Origin: Hyphomonadaceae bacterium
Lineage (GTDB): Bacteria; Pseudomonadota; Alphaproteobacteria; Caulobacterales; Hyphomonadaceae
DNA: 64,000 nt
Reading direction: 5' to 3'
NCBI GenBank assembly: GCA_028285145.1
Contig: JANQQC010000010.1
Location: 62,001-126,000, forward strand
The first letter of the stretch is position 1. Each line of letters begins with the position of its first letter. Made by a program: the position numbers and the translations under genes. Below, one piece after another: positions 16,249 to 24,389 of the stretch. A model generated the notes under the pieces. It was not told the origin of the DNA, did no database searches, and saw nothing but the letters and a program-made list of their open reading frames with translations.

Positions 16249-16950
16249 CTAAACCGATGGTGTGGTGCTAAGTGTTTTCGCGAGTTGTACTATATCCGCC
16301 GAGTACTCAAGGAATGCAGCGAAGATTGCGACCCAAATAGCTAACCGAATCTCTCGCTTTGGATGATACAGCCAATGTCGCAAGTCCAGTGGCCGAACTG
16401 GCCGCAGAAACAAATCGAACGTGCCGATTGCCCCTTCACTTCGATCGGTGTCGTCGTCCTCGCGGCTCATACTTTCCGATTTGAGCTTCTCCAAAGTTTT
16501 CGCGTCTGTTCGAATTTCGTTGTCAGGATAGTTGTACCACCCTGCCCGCAGTTTGAGCTCCTTGCGAAAGAGAAATGAACCAGATTCTCGGAATTCGACC
16601 ATAAAGTACTTCGAACCAAACTTTTGATTGAGTACTGTCGCTGTAGCGCGCAGCCCCTGCCCATCCAGACCGTTCTCCTCAAGAAGTCTCGCCATCCTAT
16701 GAGCATTGATCACCAGCGTTTCATCGTAGTGAATTGAGCCGCCGCTAGACCTGACCTGGTCCAGCTGAAACATTCGGTCCAGCCGGTTAACGTCGCGAAG
16801 GAACTTCGCGATTATGGTGACAACCAAGAAGACCACGGCAACAATTAGAAGGTGCCACGCCGTTAGCGATACGATCTTAGCTTGGCAGTTAAACCCGGTC
16901 TGCCCGAGCCACTCGCAGGCGGAAGACGCAAATCCCGAAGCTAAACTCAT
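16249..16950 (-). CDS. Two-TM membrane protein of unknown function
   Basis: A 233-aa protein I do not recognise. An N-terminal TM (residues about 30-52, LTAWHLLIVAVVFLVVTIIA) is followed by a soluble region of about 130 residues and a C-terminal TM (IRLAIWVAIFAAFLEY). I chose ATG 16950 because GGAGG lies 9 nt upstream; an in-frame start at 16968 is possible. Codon use and GC are visibly less biased than in the GTA genes downstream, which hints at acquisition. It ends 37 nt before the GTA promoter on the same strand, so it could feed transcripts into the GTA cluster. Confidence 0.7.
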   Translation of the reverse strand: MSLASGFASSACEWLGQTGFNCQAKIVSLTAWHLLIVAVVFLVVTIIAKFLRDVNRLDRMFQLDQVRSSGGSIHYDETLVINAHRMARLLEENGLDGQGLRATATVLNQKFGSKYFMVEFRESGSFLFRKELKLRAGWYNYPDNEIRTDAKTLEKLKSESMSREDDDTDRSEGAIGTFDLFLRPVRPLDLRHWLYHPKREIRLAIWVAIFAAFLEYSADIVQLAKTLSTTPSV

Positions 16951-16988
16951 TCTCGCCACCCTCCCCACTCATTACGCCGTCGTAACAA

Positions 16989-17066
16989 TTAACCAATGAG
17001 GCGAGTAAAGCTAGTCCTCGCTCACAGAGTTGGAGCTGCTGAACTCCCCTCACGCGCCATTAACCA
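16989..17066. promoter_or_regulatory. Two TTAACCA boxes upstream of the PBP gene (CtrA half-site-like)
   Basis: TTAACCA occurs at 16989-16995 and 17060-17066, before the class A PBP gene. In Caulobacter relatives TTAACCAT is a CtrA half-site. Only the boxes are seen; binding is inference. Confidence 0.3.
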
Positions 17067-17131
17067 GCCGCATTTAGCCTTCAGGGACCGGAGGCCTGCG
17101 CCCGTCCTCTCGTGCGCGGCAGAGGAGAGAT

Positions 17132-19129
17132 ATGGCGAAACGCCCCAAGACCGCGGCCGCTGCCAATCGTCAGGCGGCGACGACGACGCCCGCCGAGAAG
17201 GCGCTGTTGAAGCGGCGTGTGCGGAAGTACGTCGCCTATGGCGTGGTCGCGCTGATCGCGCTCGGCGCGGGCTGGGGCGCGATGGTCTACAATCGCCTCT
17301 ATGCCGGTATTCCGGACCTGCCGGAGACCGCCGAGCTGTGGGAGTCGGGCCGGGAATCCTCCATCGAATTCCTCGATCTTGAGGGCAATGTGCTCTCCAT
17401 TCGCGGGCCGCGCTATGGCCGGGCGGTCTATATCGAGGAGTTGCCGGCCCATGTGAGCCAGGCCTTCATCGCCGCCGAGGATAAGCGCTTTTACGAGCAT
17501 GACGGGGCCGACACCCAAGCCATGGCGCGCGCGGCCTGGTCGAACTTCTCCTCCGGGCGGACGGTCTCGGGCGCATCCACGATCACCCAGCAGCTGGTGA
17601 AAAACCTGATCCTCGACTCCCGCCAGACGCTGAGCCGGAAAGCACAGGAAGTGCGCCTCGCCCGGCAGCTGGAAGAGCGTCTCACCAAGGCTGAGATCCT
17701 CGAACTCTACCTGAACCGGGTCTACTTCGGCGCACGCGCTTACGGCCTCGGCGCGGCCACGGAAGTCTACTTCGACAAACCCCCAGCCGAACTCACCCTT
17801 GCGGAGTCCTCCCTCCTCGCGACGCTGCCCAAAGCGCCGAGCCGGCTCGCCCTGACCGGGGAAGGCCTCGCACAGGCAAAGAACCGGCAGGCTTACGTGC
17901 TGTCTGAAATGGTCGATGCGGGCTTCATCACGCAGGAGGAAGCGGACGCCGCGCGCGAGGAAGAGGTGATCCTTGCCGAGCAGGAGGATTACGATCCGCA
18001 GCTTGGCTATGTGCTCGACCATGCAACCGAGACGCTGCGTACCACCATTCCCGGCGCGCCGGGCGATCTCGTCGTCACACTGACGATCGATCCGGAAAAA
18101 CAGGCCGCCGTGCAGGCGGCGCTCGCGGCGCGGATCGCAGAGGACGGGCCGCAGCTTCAGGCGAGCCAGGTCGGCGCGATCGTGATGGCCGCCAATGGCG
18201 CGGTGATCGCCATGGTTGGCGGGGCCGATTATGAGGTCTCGCCATTCAACCGCGCGACGCAGGCCAAGCGCCAGCCGGGCTCGGCCTTCAAGCCGTTTGT
18301 CTATGCCGCCGCGCTGCAGAGCGGGCTCGACCCTTATGATGTGCGCTTTGATGAGCCGTACTCGGTCGGGGACTGGACGCCGCAAAACTATACCAAGGGT
18401 GCCTATCTCGGCCCGGTGACGGTGTCGGAGTCGCTGGCAAAGTCGCTGAACACGGTCGCGGCGCAGCTCGGCCAGGAAGTCACCGAGGACCAGATTATCG
18501 CCGCCGCGCGCCGCTTCGGCATCATGAGCGACATGCGCCCCCTCCCCTCAATTGCCTTAGGAAGCCAAGAAGTCACCCTTTGGGAACTGACGCGTGCCTA
18601 TGGCGCGTTCATGCTGCAGGGCAAACGGCTGGACCCGTACCTCATTGCACGGATCGAAACCTCGCGCGGGGACCTTCTTTACGAACGTCCGGAATACGAG
18701 CCAGCGCAGGTGCTGAACGCGCAGGACGCCCGCGATATGAATGCGATGCTGGCTCGCGTGATTGTCGAGGGAACCGGGACAGCCGCGAAGCTGCCAGGCT
18801 GGACCATCGCCGGGAAGACCGGCACCTCTCAGGACTGGCGGGACGCGTGGTTCATTGGCTACTCCTCTTCCTATGTCGCAGGGGTCTGGGTCGGCAATGA
18901 TGACGATACGGCGATGAAAGAAGTGACCGGCGGCGGCTTCCCCGCCTCGCTCTGGTCCGATGTCATGATCCTGACCCATGAAGGCGAACGCCGGCGCGGC
19001 CTCGCGGGCGCAGAAGGCATCGGTAAGCTGAGCGACGAAGCCGAACGGCGCATCGCCTACTACCGAACGCTCTCCTCCGCCTTCCGCGACATCGGGCCGT
19101 CGCAATATGCAAGCACAGCCCGCGAATAG
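17132..19129 (+). CDS. Class A penicillin-binding protein (transglycosylase/transpeptidase)
   Basis: A 665-aa bifunctional peptidoglycan synthase. A short cytoplasmic lysine/arginine-rich tail precedes one TM (VAYGVVALIALGAGWGAMVY). The GT51 glycosyltransferase domain has AAEDKRFYEHDGAD, GASTITQQLVKNL and ILELYLNRVYFG; the transpeptidase domain has the SxxK serine in QPGSAFKPFVYA, the SxN-type SLAKSLNTV and the KTGT of IAGKTGTSQDW. All catalytic motifs are present. AGGAG lies before the ATG. It resembles PBP1A/Pbp-family enzymes of Caulobacter relatives; the particular paralogue cannot be decided. Confidence 0.95.
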   Translation: MAKRPKTAAAANRQAATTTPAEKALLKRRVRKYVAYGVVALIALGAGWGAMVYNRLYAGIPDLPETAELWESGRESSIEFLDLEGNVLSIRGPRYGRAVYIEELPAHVSQAFIAAEDKRFYEHDGADTQAMARAAWSNFSSGRTVSGASTITQQLVKNLILDSRQTLSRKAQEVRLARQLEERLTKAEILELYLNRVYFGARAYGLGAATEVYFDKPPAELTLAESSLLATLPKAPSRLALTGEGLAQAKNRQAYVLSEMVDAGFITQEEADAAREEEVILAEQEDYDPQLGYVLDHATETLRTTIPGAPGDLVVTLTIDPEKQAAVQAALAARIAEDGPQLQASQVGAIVMAANGAVIAMVGGADYEVSPFNRATQAKRQPGSAFKPFVYAAALQSGLDPYDVRFDEPYSVGDWTPQNYTKGAYLGPVTVSESLAKSLNTVAAQLGQEVTEDQIIAAARRFGIMSDMRPLPSIALGSQEVTLWELTRAYGAFMLQGKRLDPYLIARIETSRGDLLYERPEYEPAQVLNAQDARDMNAMLARVIVEGTGTAAKLPGWTIAGKTGTSQDWRDAWFIGYSSSYVAGVWVGNDDDTAMKEVTGGGFPASLWSDVMILTHEGERRRGLAGAEGIGKLSDEAERRIAYYRTLSSAFRDIGPSQYASTARE

Positions 19130-19183
19130 GCGCGAATGCGGGCGGCCCTTTCACCAGCCCGCGCAACCGCCTAAATCCCCCAA

Positions 19184-20995
19184 ATGGCCCAGCCTCCGCT
19201 GATCACGCTTTCTGATGTCCGCCTGTCCTTTGGCGGCAAGCCGCTCTTCGAGGGCGTGGATATCGCCTTGTCCAAAGGCGAGCGCGCCGCACTCGTCGGC
19301 CGGAATGGGGCCGGCAAGTCGACGCTGATGAAGATCATCACTGGCGTCCATGAGCCGGACAGCGGAGAGCTCTGGATCCAGCCGGGCGTCGAGATCGTCT
19401 CCGCCGCGCAGGAGCCGGATCTGTCGGGTTATGAAACCGCGCTCGATTTCGCAGCGGACGGGCTTGAAGACCGTCACCGCGCCGAGGCGGAGCTTGACGC
19501 CTTTGGCATTCCGGCGGACGCGAAACCGGCAACCCAATCCGGCGGTCAGCAGCGGCGCACCGCGCTCGCCAAGGCTTTCGCGCGCGATCCCGACATCCTC
19601 CTGCTGGACGAGCCGACCAACCATCTCGACGTCCCGATGATCGAACAGCTGGAGGACCGGCTGAAGGCATTCCGCGGGGTTGTCCTTGTTGTCTCCCACG
19701 ACCGCGCTTTCCTTGAATCTGTTTCCACCACCACGCTCTGGCTGCGGCAGGGACGCGTGTTCAAGTCGCCTCGCGGCTATGCCGAGTTCGACAGCTGGGC
19801 TGAAAGCATTGAGCAGGAAGAAGAGCGGGCCCTGAAAAAGCTGAAGACCCAACTGGAAGACGAACATCGCTGGCTCGCCCGCGGCGTGACCGGGCGGCGC
19901 AAACGCAATCAGGGCCGGCTCGCCCGTTTGAAGGACATGCGGGCTGAGCATTCCCGCCTGCGCTCCGAGCTTGGTGACGCCAAGAGCAATGCTGGCCTCT
20001 CTTCAGACAGCGGCGACCAGACCAGCAAAAAAGTGATTGAGGCGCGTGGACTCTCCAAGACGTTCACCACGCCCGATGGGCCGCTGCAGATTGCAGAGGA
20101 TTTCTCCATCCGCGTTCTTCGCGGTGACCGGCTTGGCATCATTGGGCCGAACGGGGCCGGCAAGACGACCCTCCTGAAACTCATGCTGGGCGAGATCGAA
20201 TCTGATAGCGGTTCGGTGAAGCGCTCCCGCACGCTCACGACCGCGTATCTCGACCAGACGCGTGACAGTCTCAAACCGAAGGACACACTCTGGGAAGCGC
20301 TCGCCCCTAATGGCGGCGATCATATCATGGTGCAGGGCCGCTCCCGCCATGTCGCCGCCTACGGGAAAGACTTCCTGTTCAAGCCGGAGCAGCTGCGCCA
20401 ACCCGTCTCGGCCCTGTCCGGCGGAGAGCGCAACCGGCTGACGCTCGCCATCGCGCTTGCCCAGCCGTCCAATCTGCTGGTGCTGGATGAGCCCACCAAT
20501 GACCTCGACATGCAGACGCTCGATCTGCTGGAGGAGATGCTTGCGAGCTATGAAGGCACGCTGATCCTCGTCAGTCATGACCGCGCCTTTCTCGATGCGA
20601 CGGTCACCTCCTGCCTGTCCCCGCTCGGAAAAGGCCGCTGGGTCCAGACCGCAGGCGGCTGGACAGACGCGCAGACGCAGCTTCGGCAGGCCGAGAAGAA
20701 GCCTGCCACACAAAAGAAGAAGGCGGCTTCTGCGAAACCAGCCCGCCCGAAGACCCAGACCAAGCTCTCCTTCAAGGATGAGCATCGCCTGAAAGAGATC
20801 GACGAAGCCCTGCCGCGCCTGCAGGCCGAAGTGAGTCGGCTGGAAACCGAAATGGCCGACCCGGACCTGTTCAGCAAGGATCCGGACGCCTTCCAGGCCA
20901 AGAATGAGCGCCTGACCGCCGCGAAAGCCGAAATCGAGCAGGCCGAGGAGGATTGGCTGGAAATCGAGGCCCGGCGCGAGGCGCTGGACGCCTGA
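19184..20995 (+). CDS. ABC-F family ATPase (Uup-like)
   Basis: A 603-aa soluble twin-ATPase without membrane segments. Nucleotide-binding domain 1 has GRNGAGKST, SGGQQRR and LLLDEPTNHLD; domain 2 has GPNGAGKTT, LSGGERNR and LVLDEPTNDLD. A charged linker joins them, and a C-terminal coiled coil (residues about 530-600, LKEIDEALPRLQAEVSRLET) is typical of Uup, not EttA. ABC-F proteins act on ribosomes; Uup has also been linked to branched DNA. It lies 54 nt after the PBP gene on the same strand. Confidence 0.93.
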   Translation: MAQPPLITLSDVRLSFGGKPLFEGVDIALSKGERAALVGRNGAGKSTLMKIITGVHEPDSGELWIQPGVEIVSAAQEPDLSGYETALDFAADGLEDRHRAEAELDAFGIPADAKPATQSGGQQRRTALAKAFARDPDILLLDEPTNHLDVPMIEQLEDRLKAFRGVVLVVSHDRAFLESVSTTTLWLRQGRVFKSPRGYAEFDSWAESIEQEEERALKKLKTQLEDEHRWLARGVTGRRKRNQGRLARLKDMRAEHSRLRSELGDAKSNAGLSSDSGDQTSKKVIEARGLSKTFTTPDGPLQIAEDFSIRVLRGDRLGIIGPNGAGKTTLLKLMLGEIESDSGSVKRSRTLTTAYLDQTRDSLKPKDTLWEALAPNGGDHIMVQGRSRHVAAYGKDFLFKPEQLRQPVSALSGGERNRLTLAIALAQPSNLLVLDEPTNDLDMQTLDLLEEMLASYEGTLILVSHDRAFLDATVTSCLSPLGKGRWVQTAGGWTDAQTQLRQAEKKPATQKKKAASAKPARPKTQTKLSFKDEHRLKEIDEALPRLQAEVSRLETEMADPDLFSKDPDAFQAKNERLTAAKAEIEQAEEDWLEIEARREALDA

Positions 20996-21063
20996 TCAAG
21001 TCTACAACGCTTCGTTAACGCAGCCCCCTTAGGTTTCCGCGCAGATATAGTCTGGAGCCTGCC

Positions 21064-21702
21064 ATGCGTGTTCTCATTGCTGCCGCCGCCCTTGCTTTTG
21101 CTGCCCCGGCCTTCGCCCAGGATAGCGAAAACGCCCCATCTGACGGCTGGAGCGGCCACTTTGTCGATCAGTACCGCTTTGGCGGCACCTATGACGTGAT
21201 CAAAGCTGGCGATGCCGGTGCCTGCGAGGCCGTATGCACAAATAGCGATGGGTGCAAGGCGTGGTCTTATGCAACGGCGAGTCTCGCCTCTGACTCCTAT
21301 TGTGAGCTGAAGCATATTGTCGGCACCGCCGAGTATCGCCCCGGCACGATTTCCGGCGTCTCGGCCGCGATTTTCGATCCGGCAGTTCGCCGTTTCAGCG
21401 GCGCACCCGATGTACCGACTGCCGCTCCGGTGGAAGCTGTTGAAACCGCATCGGTTGAAGCTCCGGTCGAAGACATCGACATGGTCGTCGAGACGATTTC
21501 TGCTGAGGCTCCTGTTGAGGCACTGAAAGTTACCCCGGTCGAGGCTCCCGAAACTGTTGAAACAGTTGCAGCAGAAGCCCCCGCTGAGGAGCTGGAGCCG
21601 GTCGCTGTTGAGGGATTTGCTGAGAAGACGCCAACGCCGCCGAGCGAAAAAGCGACGAGTGGGCCAACCGTCCTCACGGGCGCAGCCTCAATCGCCCGCT
21701 AG
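21064..21702 (+). CDS. Secreted PAN/Apple-domain protein with acidic VEAP-type repeats
   Basis: A 212-aa exported protein. Signal peptide MRVLIAAAALAFAAPAFAQ; residues about 30-100 form a PAN/Apple-like domain with four cysteines (DAGACEAVCTNSDGCKAWSY and YCELKH). The C-terminal half is low-complexity, with imperfect repeats around VEAPVE, AEAPVE, VEAPET and AEAPAE, rich in Glu, Pro and Val. GGAG lies upstream of the ATG. The PAN domain suggests protein or carbohydrate binding in the periplasm or envelope; the partner is unknown. Confidence 0.8.
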   Translation: MRVLIAAAALAFAAPAFAQDSENAPSDGWSGHFVDQYRFGGTYDVIKAGDAGACEAVCTNSDGCKAWSYATASLASDSYCELKHIVGTAEYRPGTISGVSAAIFDPAVRRFSGAPDVPTAAPVEAVETASVEAPVEDIDMVVETISAEAPVEALKVTPVEAPETVETVAAEAPAEELEPVAVEGFAEKTPTPPSEKATSGPTVLTGAASIAR

Positions 21703-21797
21703 GCCAACTCGCCTTTCCATTCGAAAATGTGATCGCGCAGTGCGTTGCACAGTGACGGACAGCGGGCATGATATCCTTGCCGTAAAGGAAAGCTGTC

Positions 21798-22577
21798 ATG
21801 CCAATGCGTTCCATGACCTATGGGCTCGGCGTGCTGGTACTTTTGTCCGCCTGTGCCAGCCAGCCTGAAGAGACTGAGGCTGCTCCGCCTGAAACAGCGG
21901 AACCGTCGCTACCTGAACCTGCCGCTGCGGCCCCGGACAAGCTCGCCGCCAAGACGGCTGAACGGGCAGCCGAAGCGCCTGTTGTCGCGCCTGTCATCCC
22001 TCCAACACCGCCTCCCGTCATCACACCGGTCTCGGACACATTCACGCCGGACCCGGTCCTGACGCTCTGCCCTACGCTCACCGTGCGCAATGCGCCGCCC
22101 TCCAATGCCGACCGCACCGTCGCCGGATATAAGCCGTTTGTGCGCGTCGAAGATGCTGTGACGCTTGCGGCTGTTCCGGTTCGCAGCGCCTGCCTGACCT
22201 CGGGTTTTGGTTGGCGCGGCATGAACTTCCATAAGGGCATCGACCTACAATCAGACCCTGCTCAGATGGTTCATGCAGGCGCGGCCGGTACAGTGGTCGA
22301 GGCCGGCTATCGCGATGATTATGGCTATCATGTCGTGATCGATCATGGCGGTGGTGTTTACACGCGTTCGGCGCATCTGGTCTCGCTGGAACCCGGCGTC
22401 GATGCCGGGGCGGCGCTTGATTTCGGCGCACCGCTTGGGGTGATGGGCAACACAGCGAGCTTCAGCATCCCGATCCATCTCCATTATGAGGTGCTGATTG
22501 GCGACTACAATAATCCGAAGGCGTCCTTCGGTCTCACGCCGAGAAGCGTGTTCGATTATCCCTTTGTGGATGGCTGA
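21798..22577 (+). CDS. Lipoprotein M23 peptidase-like protein
   Basis: A 259-aa putative lipoprotein: hydrophobic start and lipobox LLSAC (Cys about 20), then a Pro/Ala/Glu-rich linker to about residue 75. The C-terminal domain is of the M23/lysostaphin type: HKGIDLQ (first His and Asp ligands), YTRSAHLVSL and IHLHYEV (HxH) are present, so metal binding looks intact. It could be an endopeptidase of peptidoglycan or an amidase activator. Its 3' end overlaps the small convergent gene at 22556-22798 by 22 bp. Confidence 0.85.
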   Translation: MPMRSMTYGLGVLVLLSACASQPEETEAAPPETAEPSLPEPAAAAPDKLAAKTAERAAEAPVVAPVIPPTPPPVITPVSDTFTPDPVLTLCPTLTVRNAPPSNADRTVAGYKPFVRVEDAVTLAAVPVRSACLTSGFGWRGMNFHKGIDLQSDPAQMVHAGAAGTVVEAGYRDDYGYHVVIDHGGGVYTRSAHLVSLEPGVDAGAALDFGAPLGVMGNTASFSIPIHLHYEVLIGDYNNPKASFGLTPRSVFDYPFVDG

Positions 22578-22798
22578 CAGAGGGCGGCCTCCCCGAACAG
22601 GTCAGTGAAAACCGGATGGTCGAGCGGCCACGCCTCGCCGCCTTTCTCCACGGCGCGCAGATCCTGTTGATATAACCGCCAGTAGAGATCGTGATCCTTG
22701 AAGCGGCCTTCATTGAGCAGATGCCGCATTCGAGCAGAATGATCGGCGGCGATCCAGTGAAAGCGGCGGCCGCGTCGGCGGCGTTTGCGTTTGGCCAT
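22556..22798 (-). CDS. Basic 80-aa protein at the end of the orphan GTA-promoter locus
   Basis: Unrecognised 80-aa protein with a very basic N-terminus (MAKRKRRRRGRRFHW) and a helical body (SARMRHLLNEGRFKDHDLYW, RLYQQDLRAVEKGG). AGGAGA lies 6 nt before the ATG, supporting translation. It is the only intact frame downstream of promoter-like copy B, about 375 nt away, on the same strand. The basic head suggests nucleic-acid binding. The 22-bp convergent overlap with the peptidase gene is slightly unusual. Real-gene status is likely but not certain. Confidence 0.6.
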   Translation of the reverse strand: MAKRKRRRRGRRFHWIAADHSARMRHLLNEGRFKDHDLYWRLYQQDLRAVEKGGEAWPLDHPVFTDLFGEAALCQPSTKG

Positions 22799-22993
22799 AA
22801 GGTGTCTCCTGCACGTCCGGCCGGAGCGCCGCTTGGCGTCCGGGTCTGATGGTGATGGCCCTCGATGAAGAGCCAGCGCGGGAGCGACGGCGCGCCCCGG
22901 GCATAGTCTGTGTACGGTTTCGGCGCATCGCCGCTCCCGCGCGCCGGGCCAGTTCGGCAGCCTCCGGGGCCTTGGCGCATTGGTCCGCTCTTG
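22799..22993 (-). other. Gap with no intact gene inside the orphan locus
   Basis: GC-rich stretch between the degenerate frame above it and the 80-aa gene. Overlapping frames are open on both strands, but none has a ribosome binding site or recognisable domain. On the minus strand LTRADQCAKAPEAAELARRA reads as plausible helical coding sequence in a frame different from that at 22994-23097, consistent with decay. Confidence 0.4.
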
Positions 22994-23175
22994 TCAGAGA
23001 ACTCCCGCTCTCTCCACCGCGGCACGCCAGAGGGTTTGCTCCACGGGCGTTTCATCCCGCTTGCCCCAGACCAGCGGCCTAGAGGGCGGCGCGGTCGTTA
23101 TCCGCGCACACTCCCGGGCCAGACATCGCCCCCAAGGTTCGGTCGGTCCGGACCCGGCTCGTCTTTGGAGGCGAT
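22994..23175 (-). pseudogene. Frame-disrupted small gene behind promoter-like copy B
   Basis: At the position homologous to the GTA start codons stands ATC (23173-23175) instead of ATG. From there 25 codons are open (beginning ASKDEPGPDRPNLGGDVWPG) to TAA at 23098. A second frame then carries a protein-like run, RPLVWGKRDETPVEQTLWRA, to a TGA at 22994. Third-position GC is high in each part, so this reads like one small gene broken by a frameshift and start loss. An AUC start with programmed frameshift is an alternative I cannot exclude. I do not recognise the family. Confidence 0.4.
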
Positions 23176-23255
23176 GAGGAGATCATAACTGTGCGTTGTG
23201 GGAGGGGGATAAGTATCTTCGGATCGGAGTGTTTGCGGGATAAAAGCCGGGGATA
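23176..23255 (-). promoter_or_regulatory. GTA-type promoter leader, copy B (orphan locus)
   Basis: On the minus strand, TATCCCCGGCTTTTATCCC starts at 23255 and ATCCCCC starts 45 nt later at 23210, the same spacing as the two GTA leaders. GATACTTATCC around it is identical to copy A. A good -10-like TATGAT lies at 23182-23187, followed by CTCCTC as in copy A. TTATCCC is found three times, at relative positions 0, 13 and 44. Confidence 0.6.
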
Positions 23256-23274
23256 AGGCCGAGTTCTCCGGCCC

Positions 23275-23392
23275 GCGTCACCCTCGACTTCGTGAGCGGT
23301 CTGAGGGCCCAGCTCTGCTGTTGTTGGATGGATATTGGTGGAGGACGCAAGAGATGGGCCCTCAGACGGGCTGCGCCCGTCGAGGGTGACGC
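23275..23392. repeat. 118-bp intergenic palindromic element
   Basis: Nested inverted repeats. The outer arms are 14 bp and perfect (GCGTCACCCTCGAC at 23275-23288 against 23379-23392); the inner arms are 11 bp and perfect (CTGAGGGCCCA at 23301-23311 against 23355-23365). The loop is about 43 nt. The form resembles the dispersed palindromic intergenic repeats of alphaproteobacteria; no second copy is in the window. Confidence 0.75.
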
Positions 23393-23490
23393 ACGCCGGT
23401 TGGGCCGGGATGAGCGGTATCTGAGAGATCATTGACCCTCGCCCTACCGGCGCTCAACATCCTCCAAACAATAACAGGGAGGAAACGACA

Positions 23491-23901
23491 ATGACGGCTA
23501 CTGGCAGATGCCTTTGCGGCAAAATTAAATACGAGATTGAGGGCGACCCGGCGGTGACGGCGGTGTGTCACTGCACGAGTTGTCAGCGCCAGAGCGGCGC
23601 GGCGTTTTCGGTCAATCTCATGATTCAGGAAGGTCAGCTCTCACTGGACGGAGATCTTGAGACGTTCGAGGAGACCGCCGACAGCGGAAACAAGGTGTAC
23701 CGCCGGTTCTGCGGCACCTGTGGGTCGCCGATCCTGTCCGCGCTGGAGGGCATGCCCGGCATGGTCGCGATTAAGTCCGGCACGCTCGACGATACGTCCG
23801 GTCTTCAACCTGCGGTTCAGGTCTGGTGCGACAGCAAGCAGGATTGGGTACAGATGCCCGACGGTGTGCCCGCCTTCGCGACGTCGCCGCCTGCGGGGTG
23901 A
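23491..23901 (+). CDS. GFA/CENP-V family zinc protein
   Basis: A 136-aa protein of the glutathione-dependent formaldehyde-activating (GFA) fold. The zinc-binding cysteines appear in order: GRCLCGKIKYE, VCHCTSCQRQSGAAF and RFCGTCGSP. Despite the name, most members act in unknown S-glutathionyl or detoxification reactions. GGAGG lies 8 nt before the ATG. It is a single-gene unit bordering the orphan locus. Confidence 0.9.
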   Translation: MTATGRCLCGKIKYEIEGDPAVTAVCHCTSCQRQSGAAFSVNLMIQEGQLSLDGDLETFEETADSGNKVYRRFCGTCGSPILSALEGMPGMVAIKSGTLDDTSGLQPAVQVWCDSKQDWVQMPDGVPAFATSPPAG

Positions 23902-23987
23902 GGTCGATCCGATCACGGACTTTGTGTTGGATGAGCAGCGGTGAGATGATCAAGTACAGTTTAGCACCGGTGCCGGTACACTGATGG

Positions 23988-24386
23988 TTACAAAACAGCG
24001 TGATCTATAGCGTCACAAAACTCGTCTTCGCTGTATTCGTTGTTAGCGATCGACAAAATGATGTCCGCTAAGGTGTCATCGTTCGGCATTTCGAACTCGT
24101 AACCATTCATTTCAATCGTTTGAACTAGCGCTTGCGCAGCGGTACGTTTGTTACCTTGCACAAAGCATTGCCGTTGCGCGATTAGCGTAGCTAGGCGAAC
24201 CGCCGTCCGAATGACCTTTGATCTATCATCATCAGAATCTAAATACGGTTCGTAGTGCACACGCATCTGAAGGCCGCGAACAGCACTTTCGAGCGTATCC
24301 ATATCTCTGACAAAATGTGGTTCACCTGTCACGTCGACTTCAAATCTGTTGTGATCGACTATTTCTTCGATCGTGGGCGTGTACAC
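23988..24386 (-). CDS. Doc/Fic-family toxin-like protein with altered motif
   Basis: A 132-aa death-on-curing type Fic protein. The core motif reads QCFVQGNKRTA, where the family has H-x-F-x-x-G-N-K-R; the catalytic His is replaced by Gln, while F, GN, K and R remain. Upstream helices (AVRLATLIAQRQ) and a downstream TLADIILSIANNEYSEDEF match Doc. The start is GTG 3 nt after the stop of the upstream small gene, so the two are coupled. The region is AT-richer than the surroundings, a sign of transfer. Without the His, kinase or AMP-transfer activity may be lost or altered. Confidence 0.8.
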   Translation of the reverse strand: MYTPTIEEIVDHNRFEVDVTGEPHFVRDMDTLESAVRGLQMRVHYEPYLDSDDDRSKVIRTAVRLATLIAQRQCFVQGNKRTAAQALVQTIEMNGYEFEMPNDDTLADIILSIANNEYSEDEFCDAIDHAVL

Positions 24387-24389
24387 TGA

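Noticed and set aside
17081..18385. 434-aa minus-strand frame opposite the PBP gene
   Set aside because: Shadow of a GC-rich coding strand; no ribosome binding site or domain, while the plus strand holds complete catalytic motifs.
22534..23055. 173-aa minus-strand ORF in the orphan locus
   Set aside because: Overlaps the better supported 80-aa gene in another frame, lacks a ribosome binding site and has Arg/Gly/Pro-rich shadow composition.
23203..23260. DnaA boxes / replication origin at the TTATCCC repeats
   Set aside because: The three TTATCCC units lack the ACA end of DnaA boxes, there is no AT-rich unwinding region or dnaA/parAB neighbour, and the spacing equals that of the GTA leaders.
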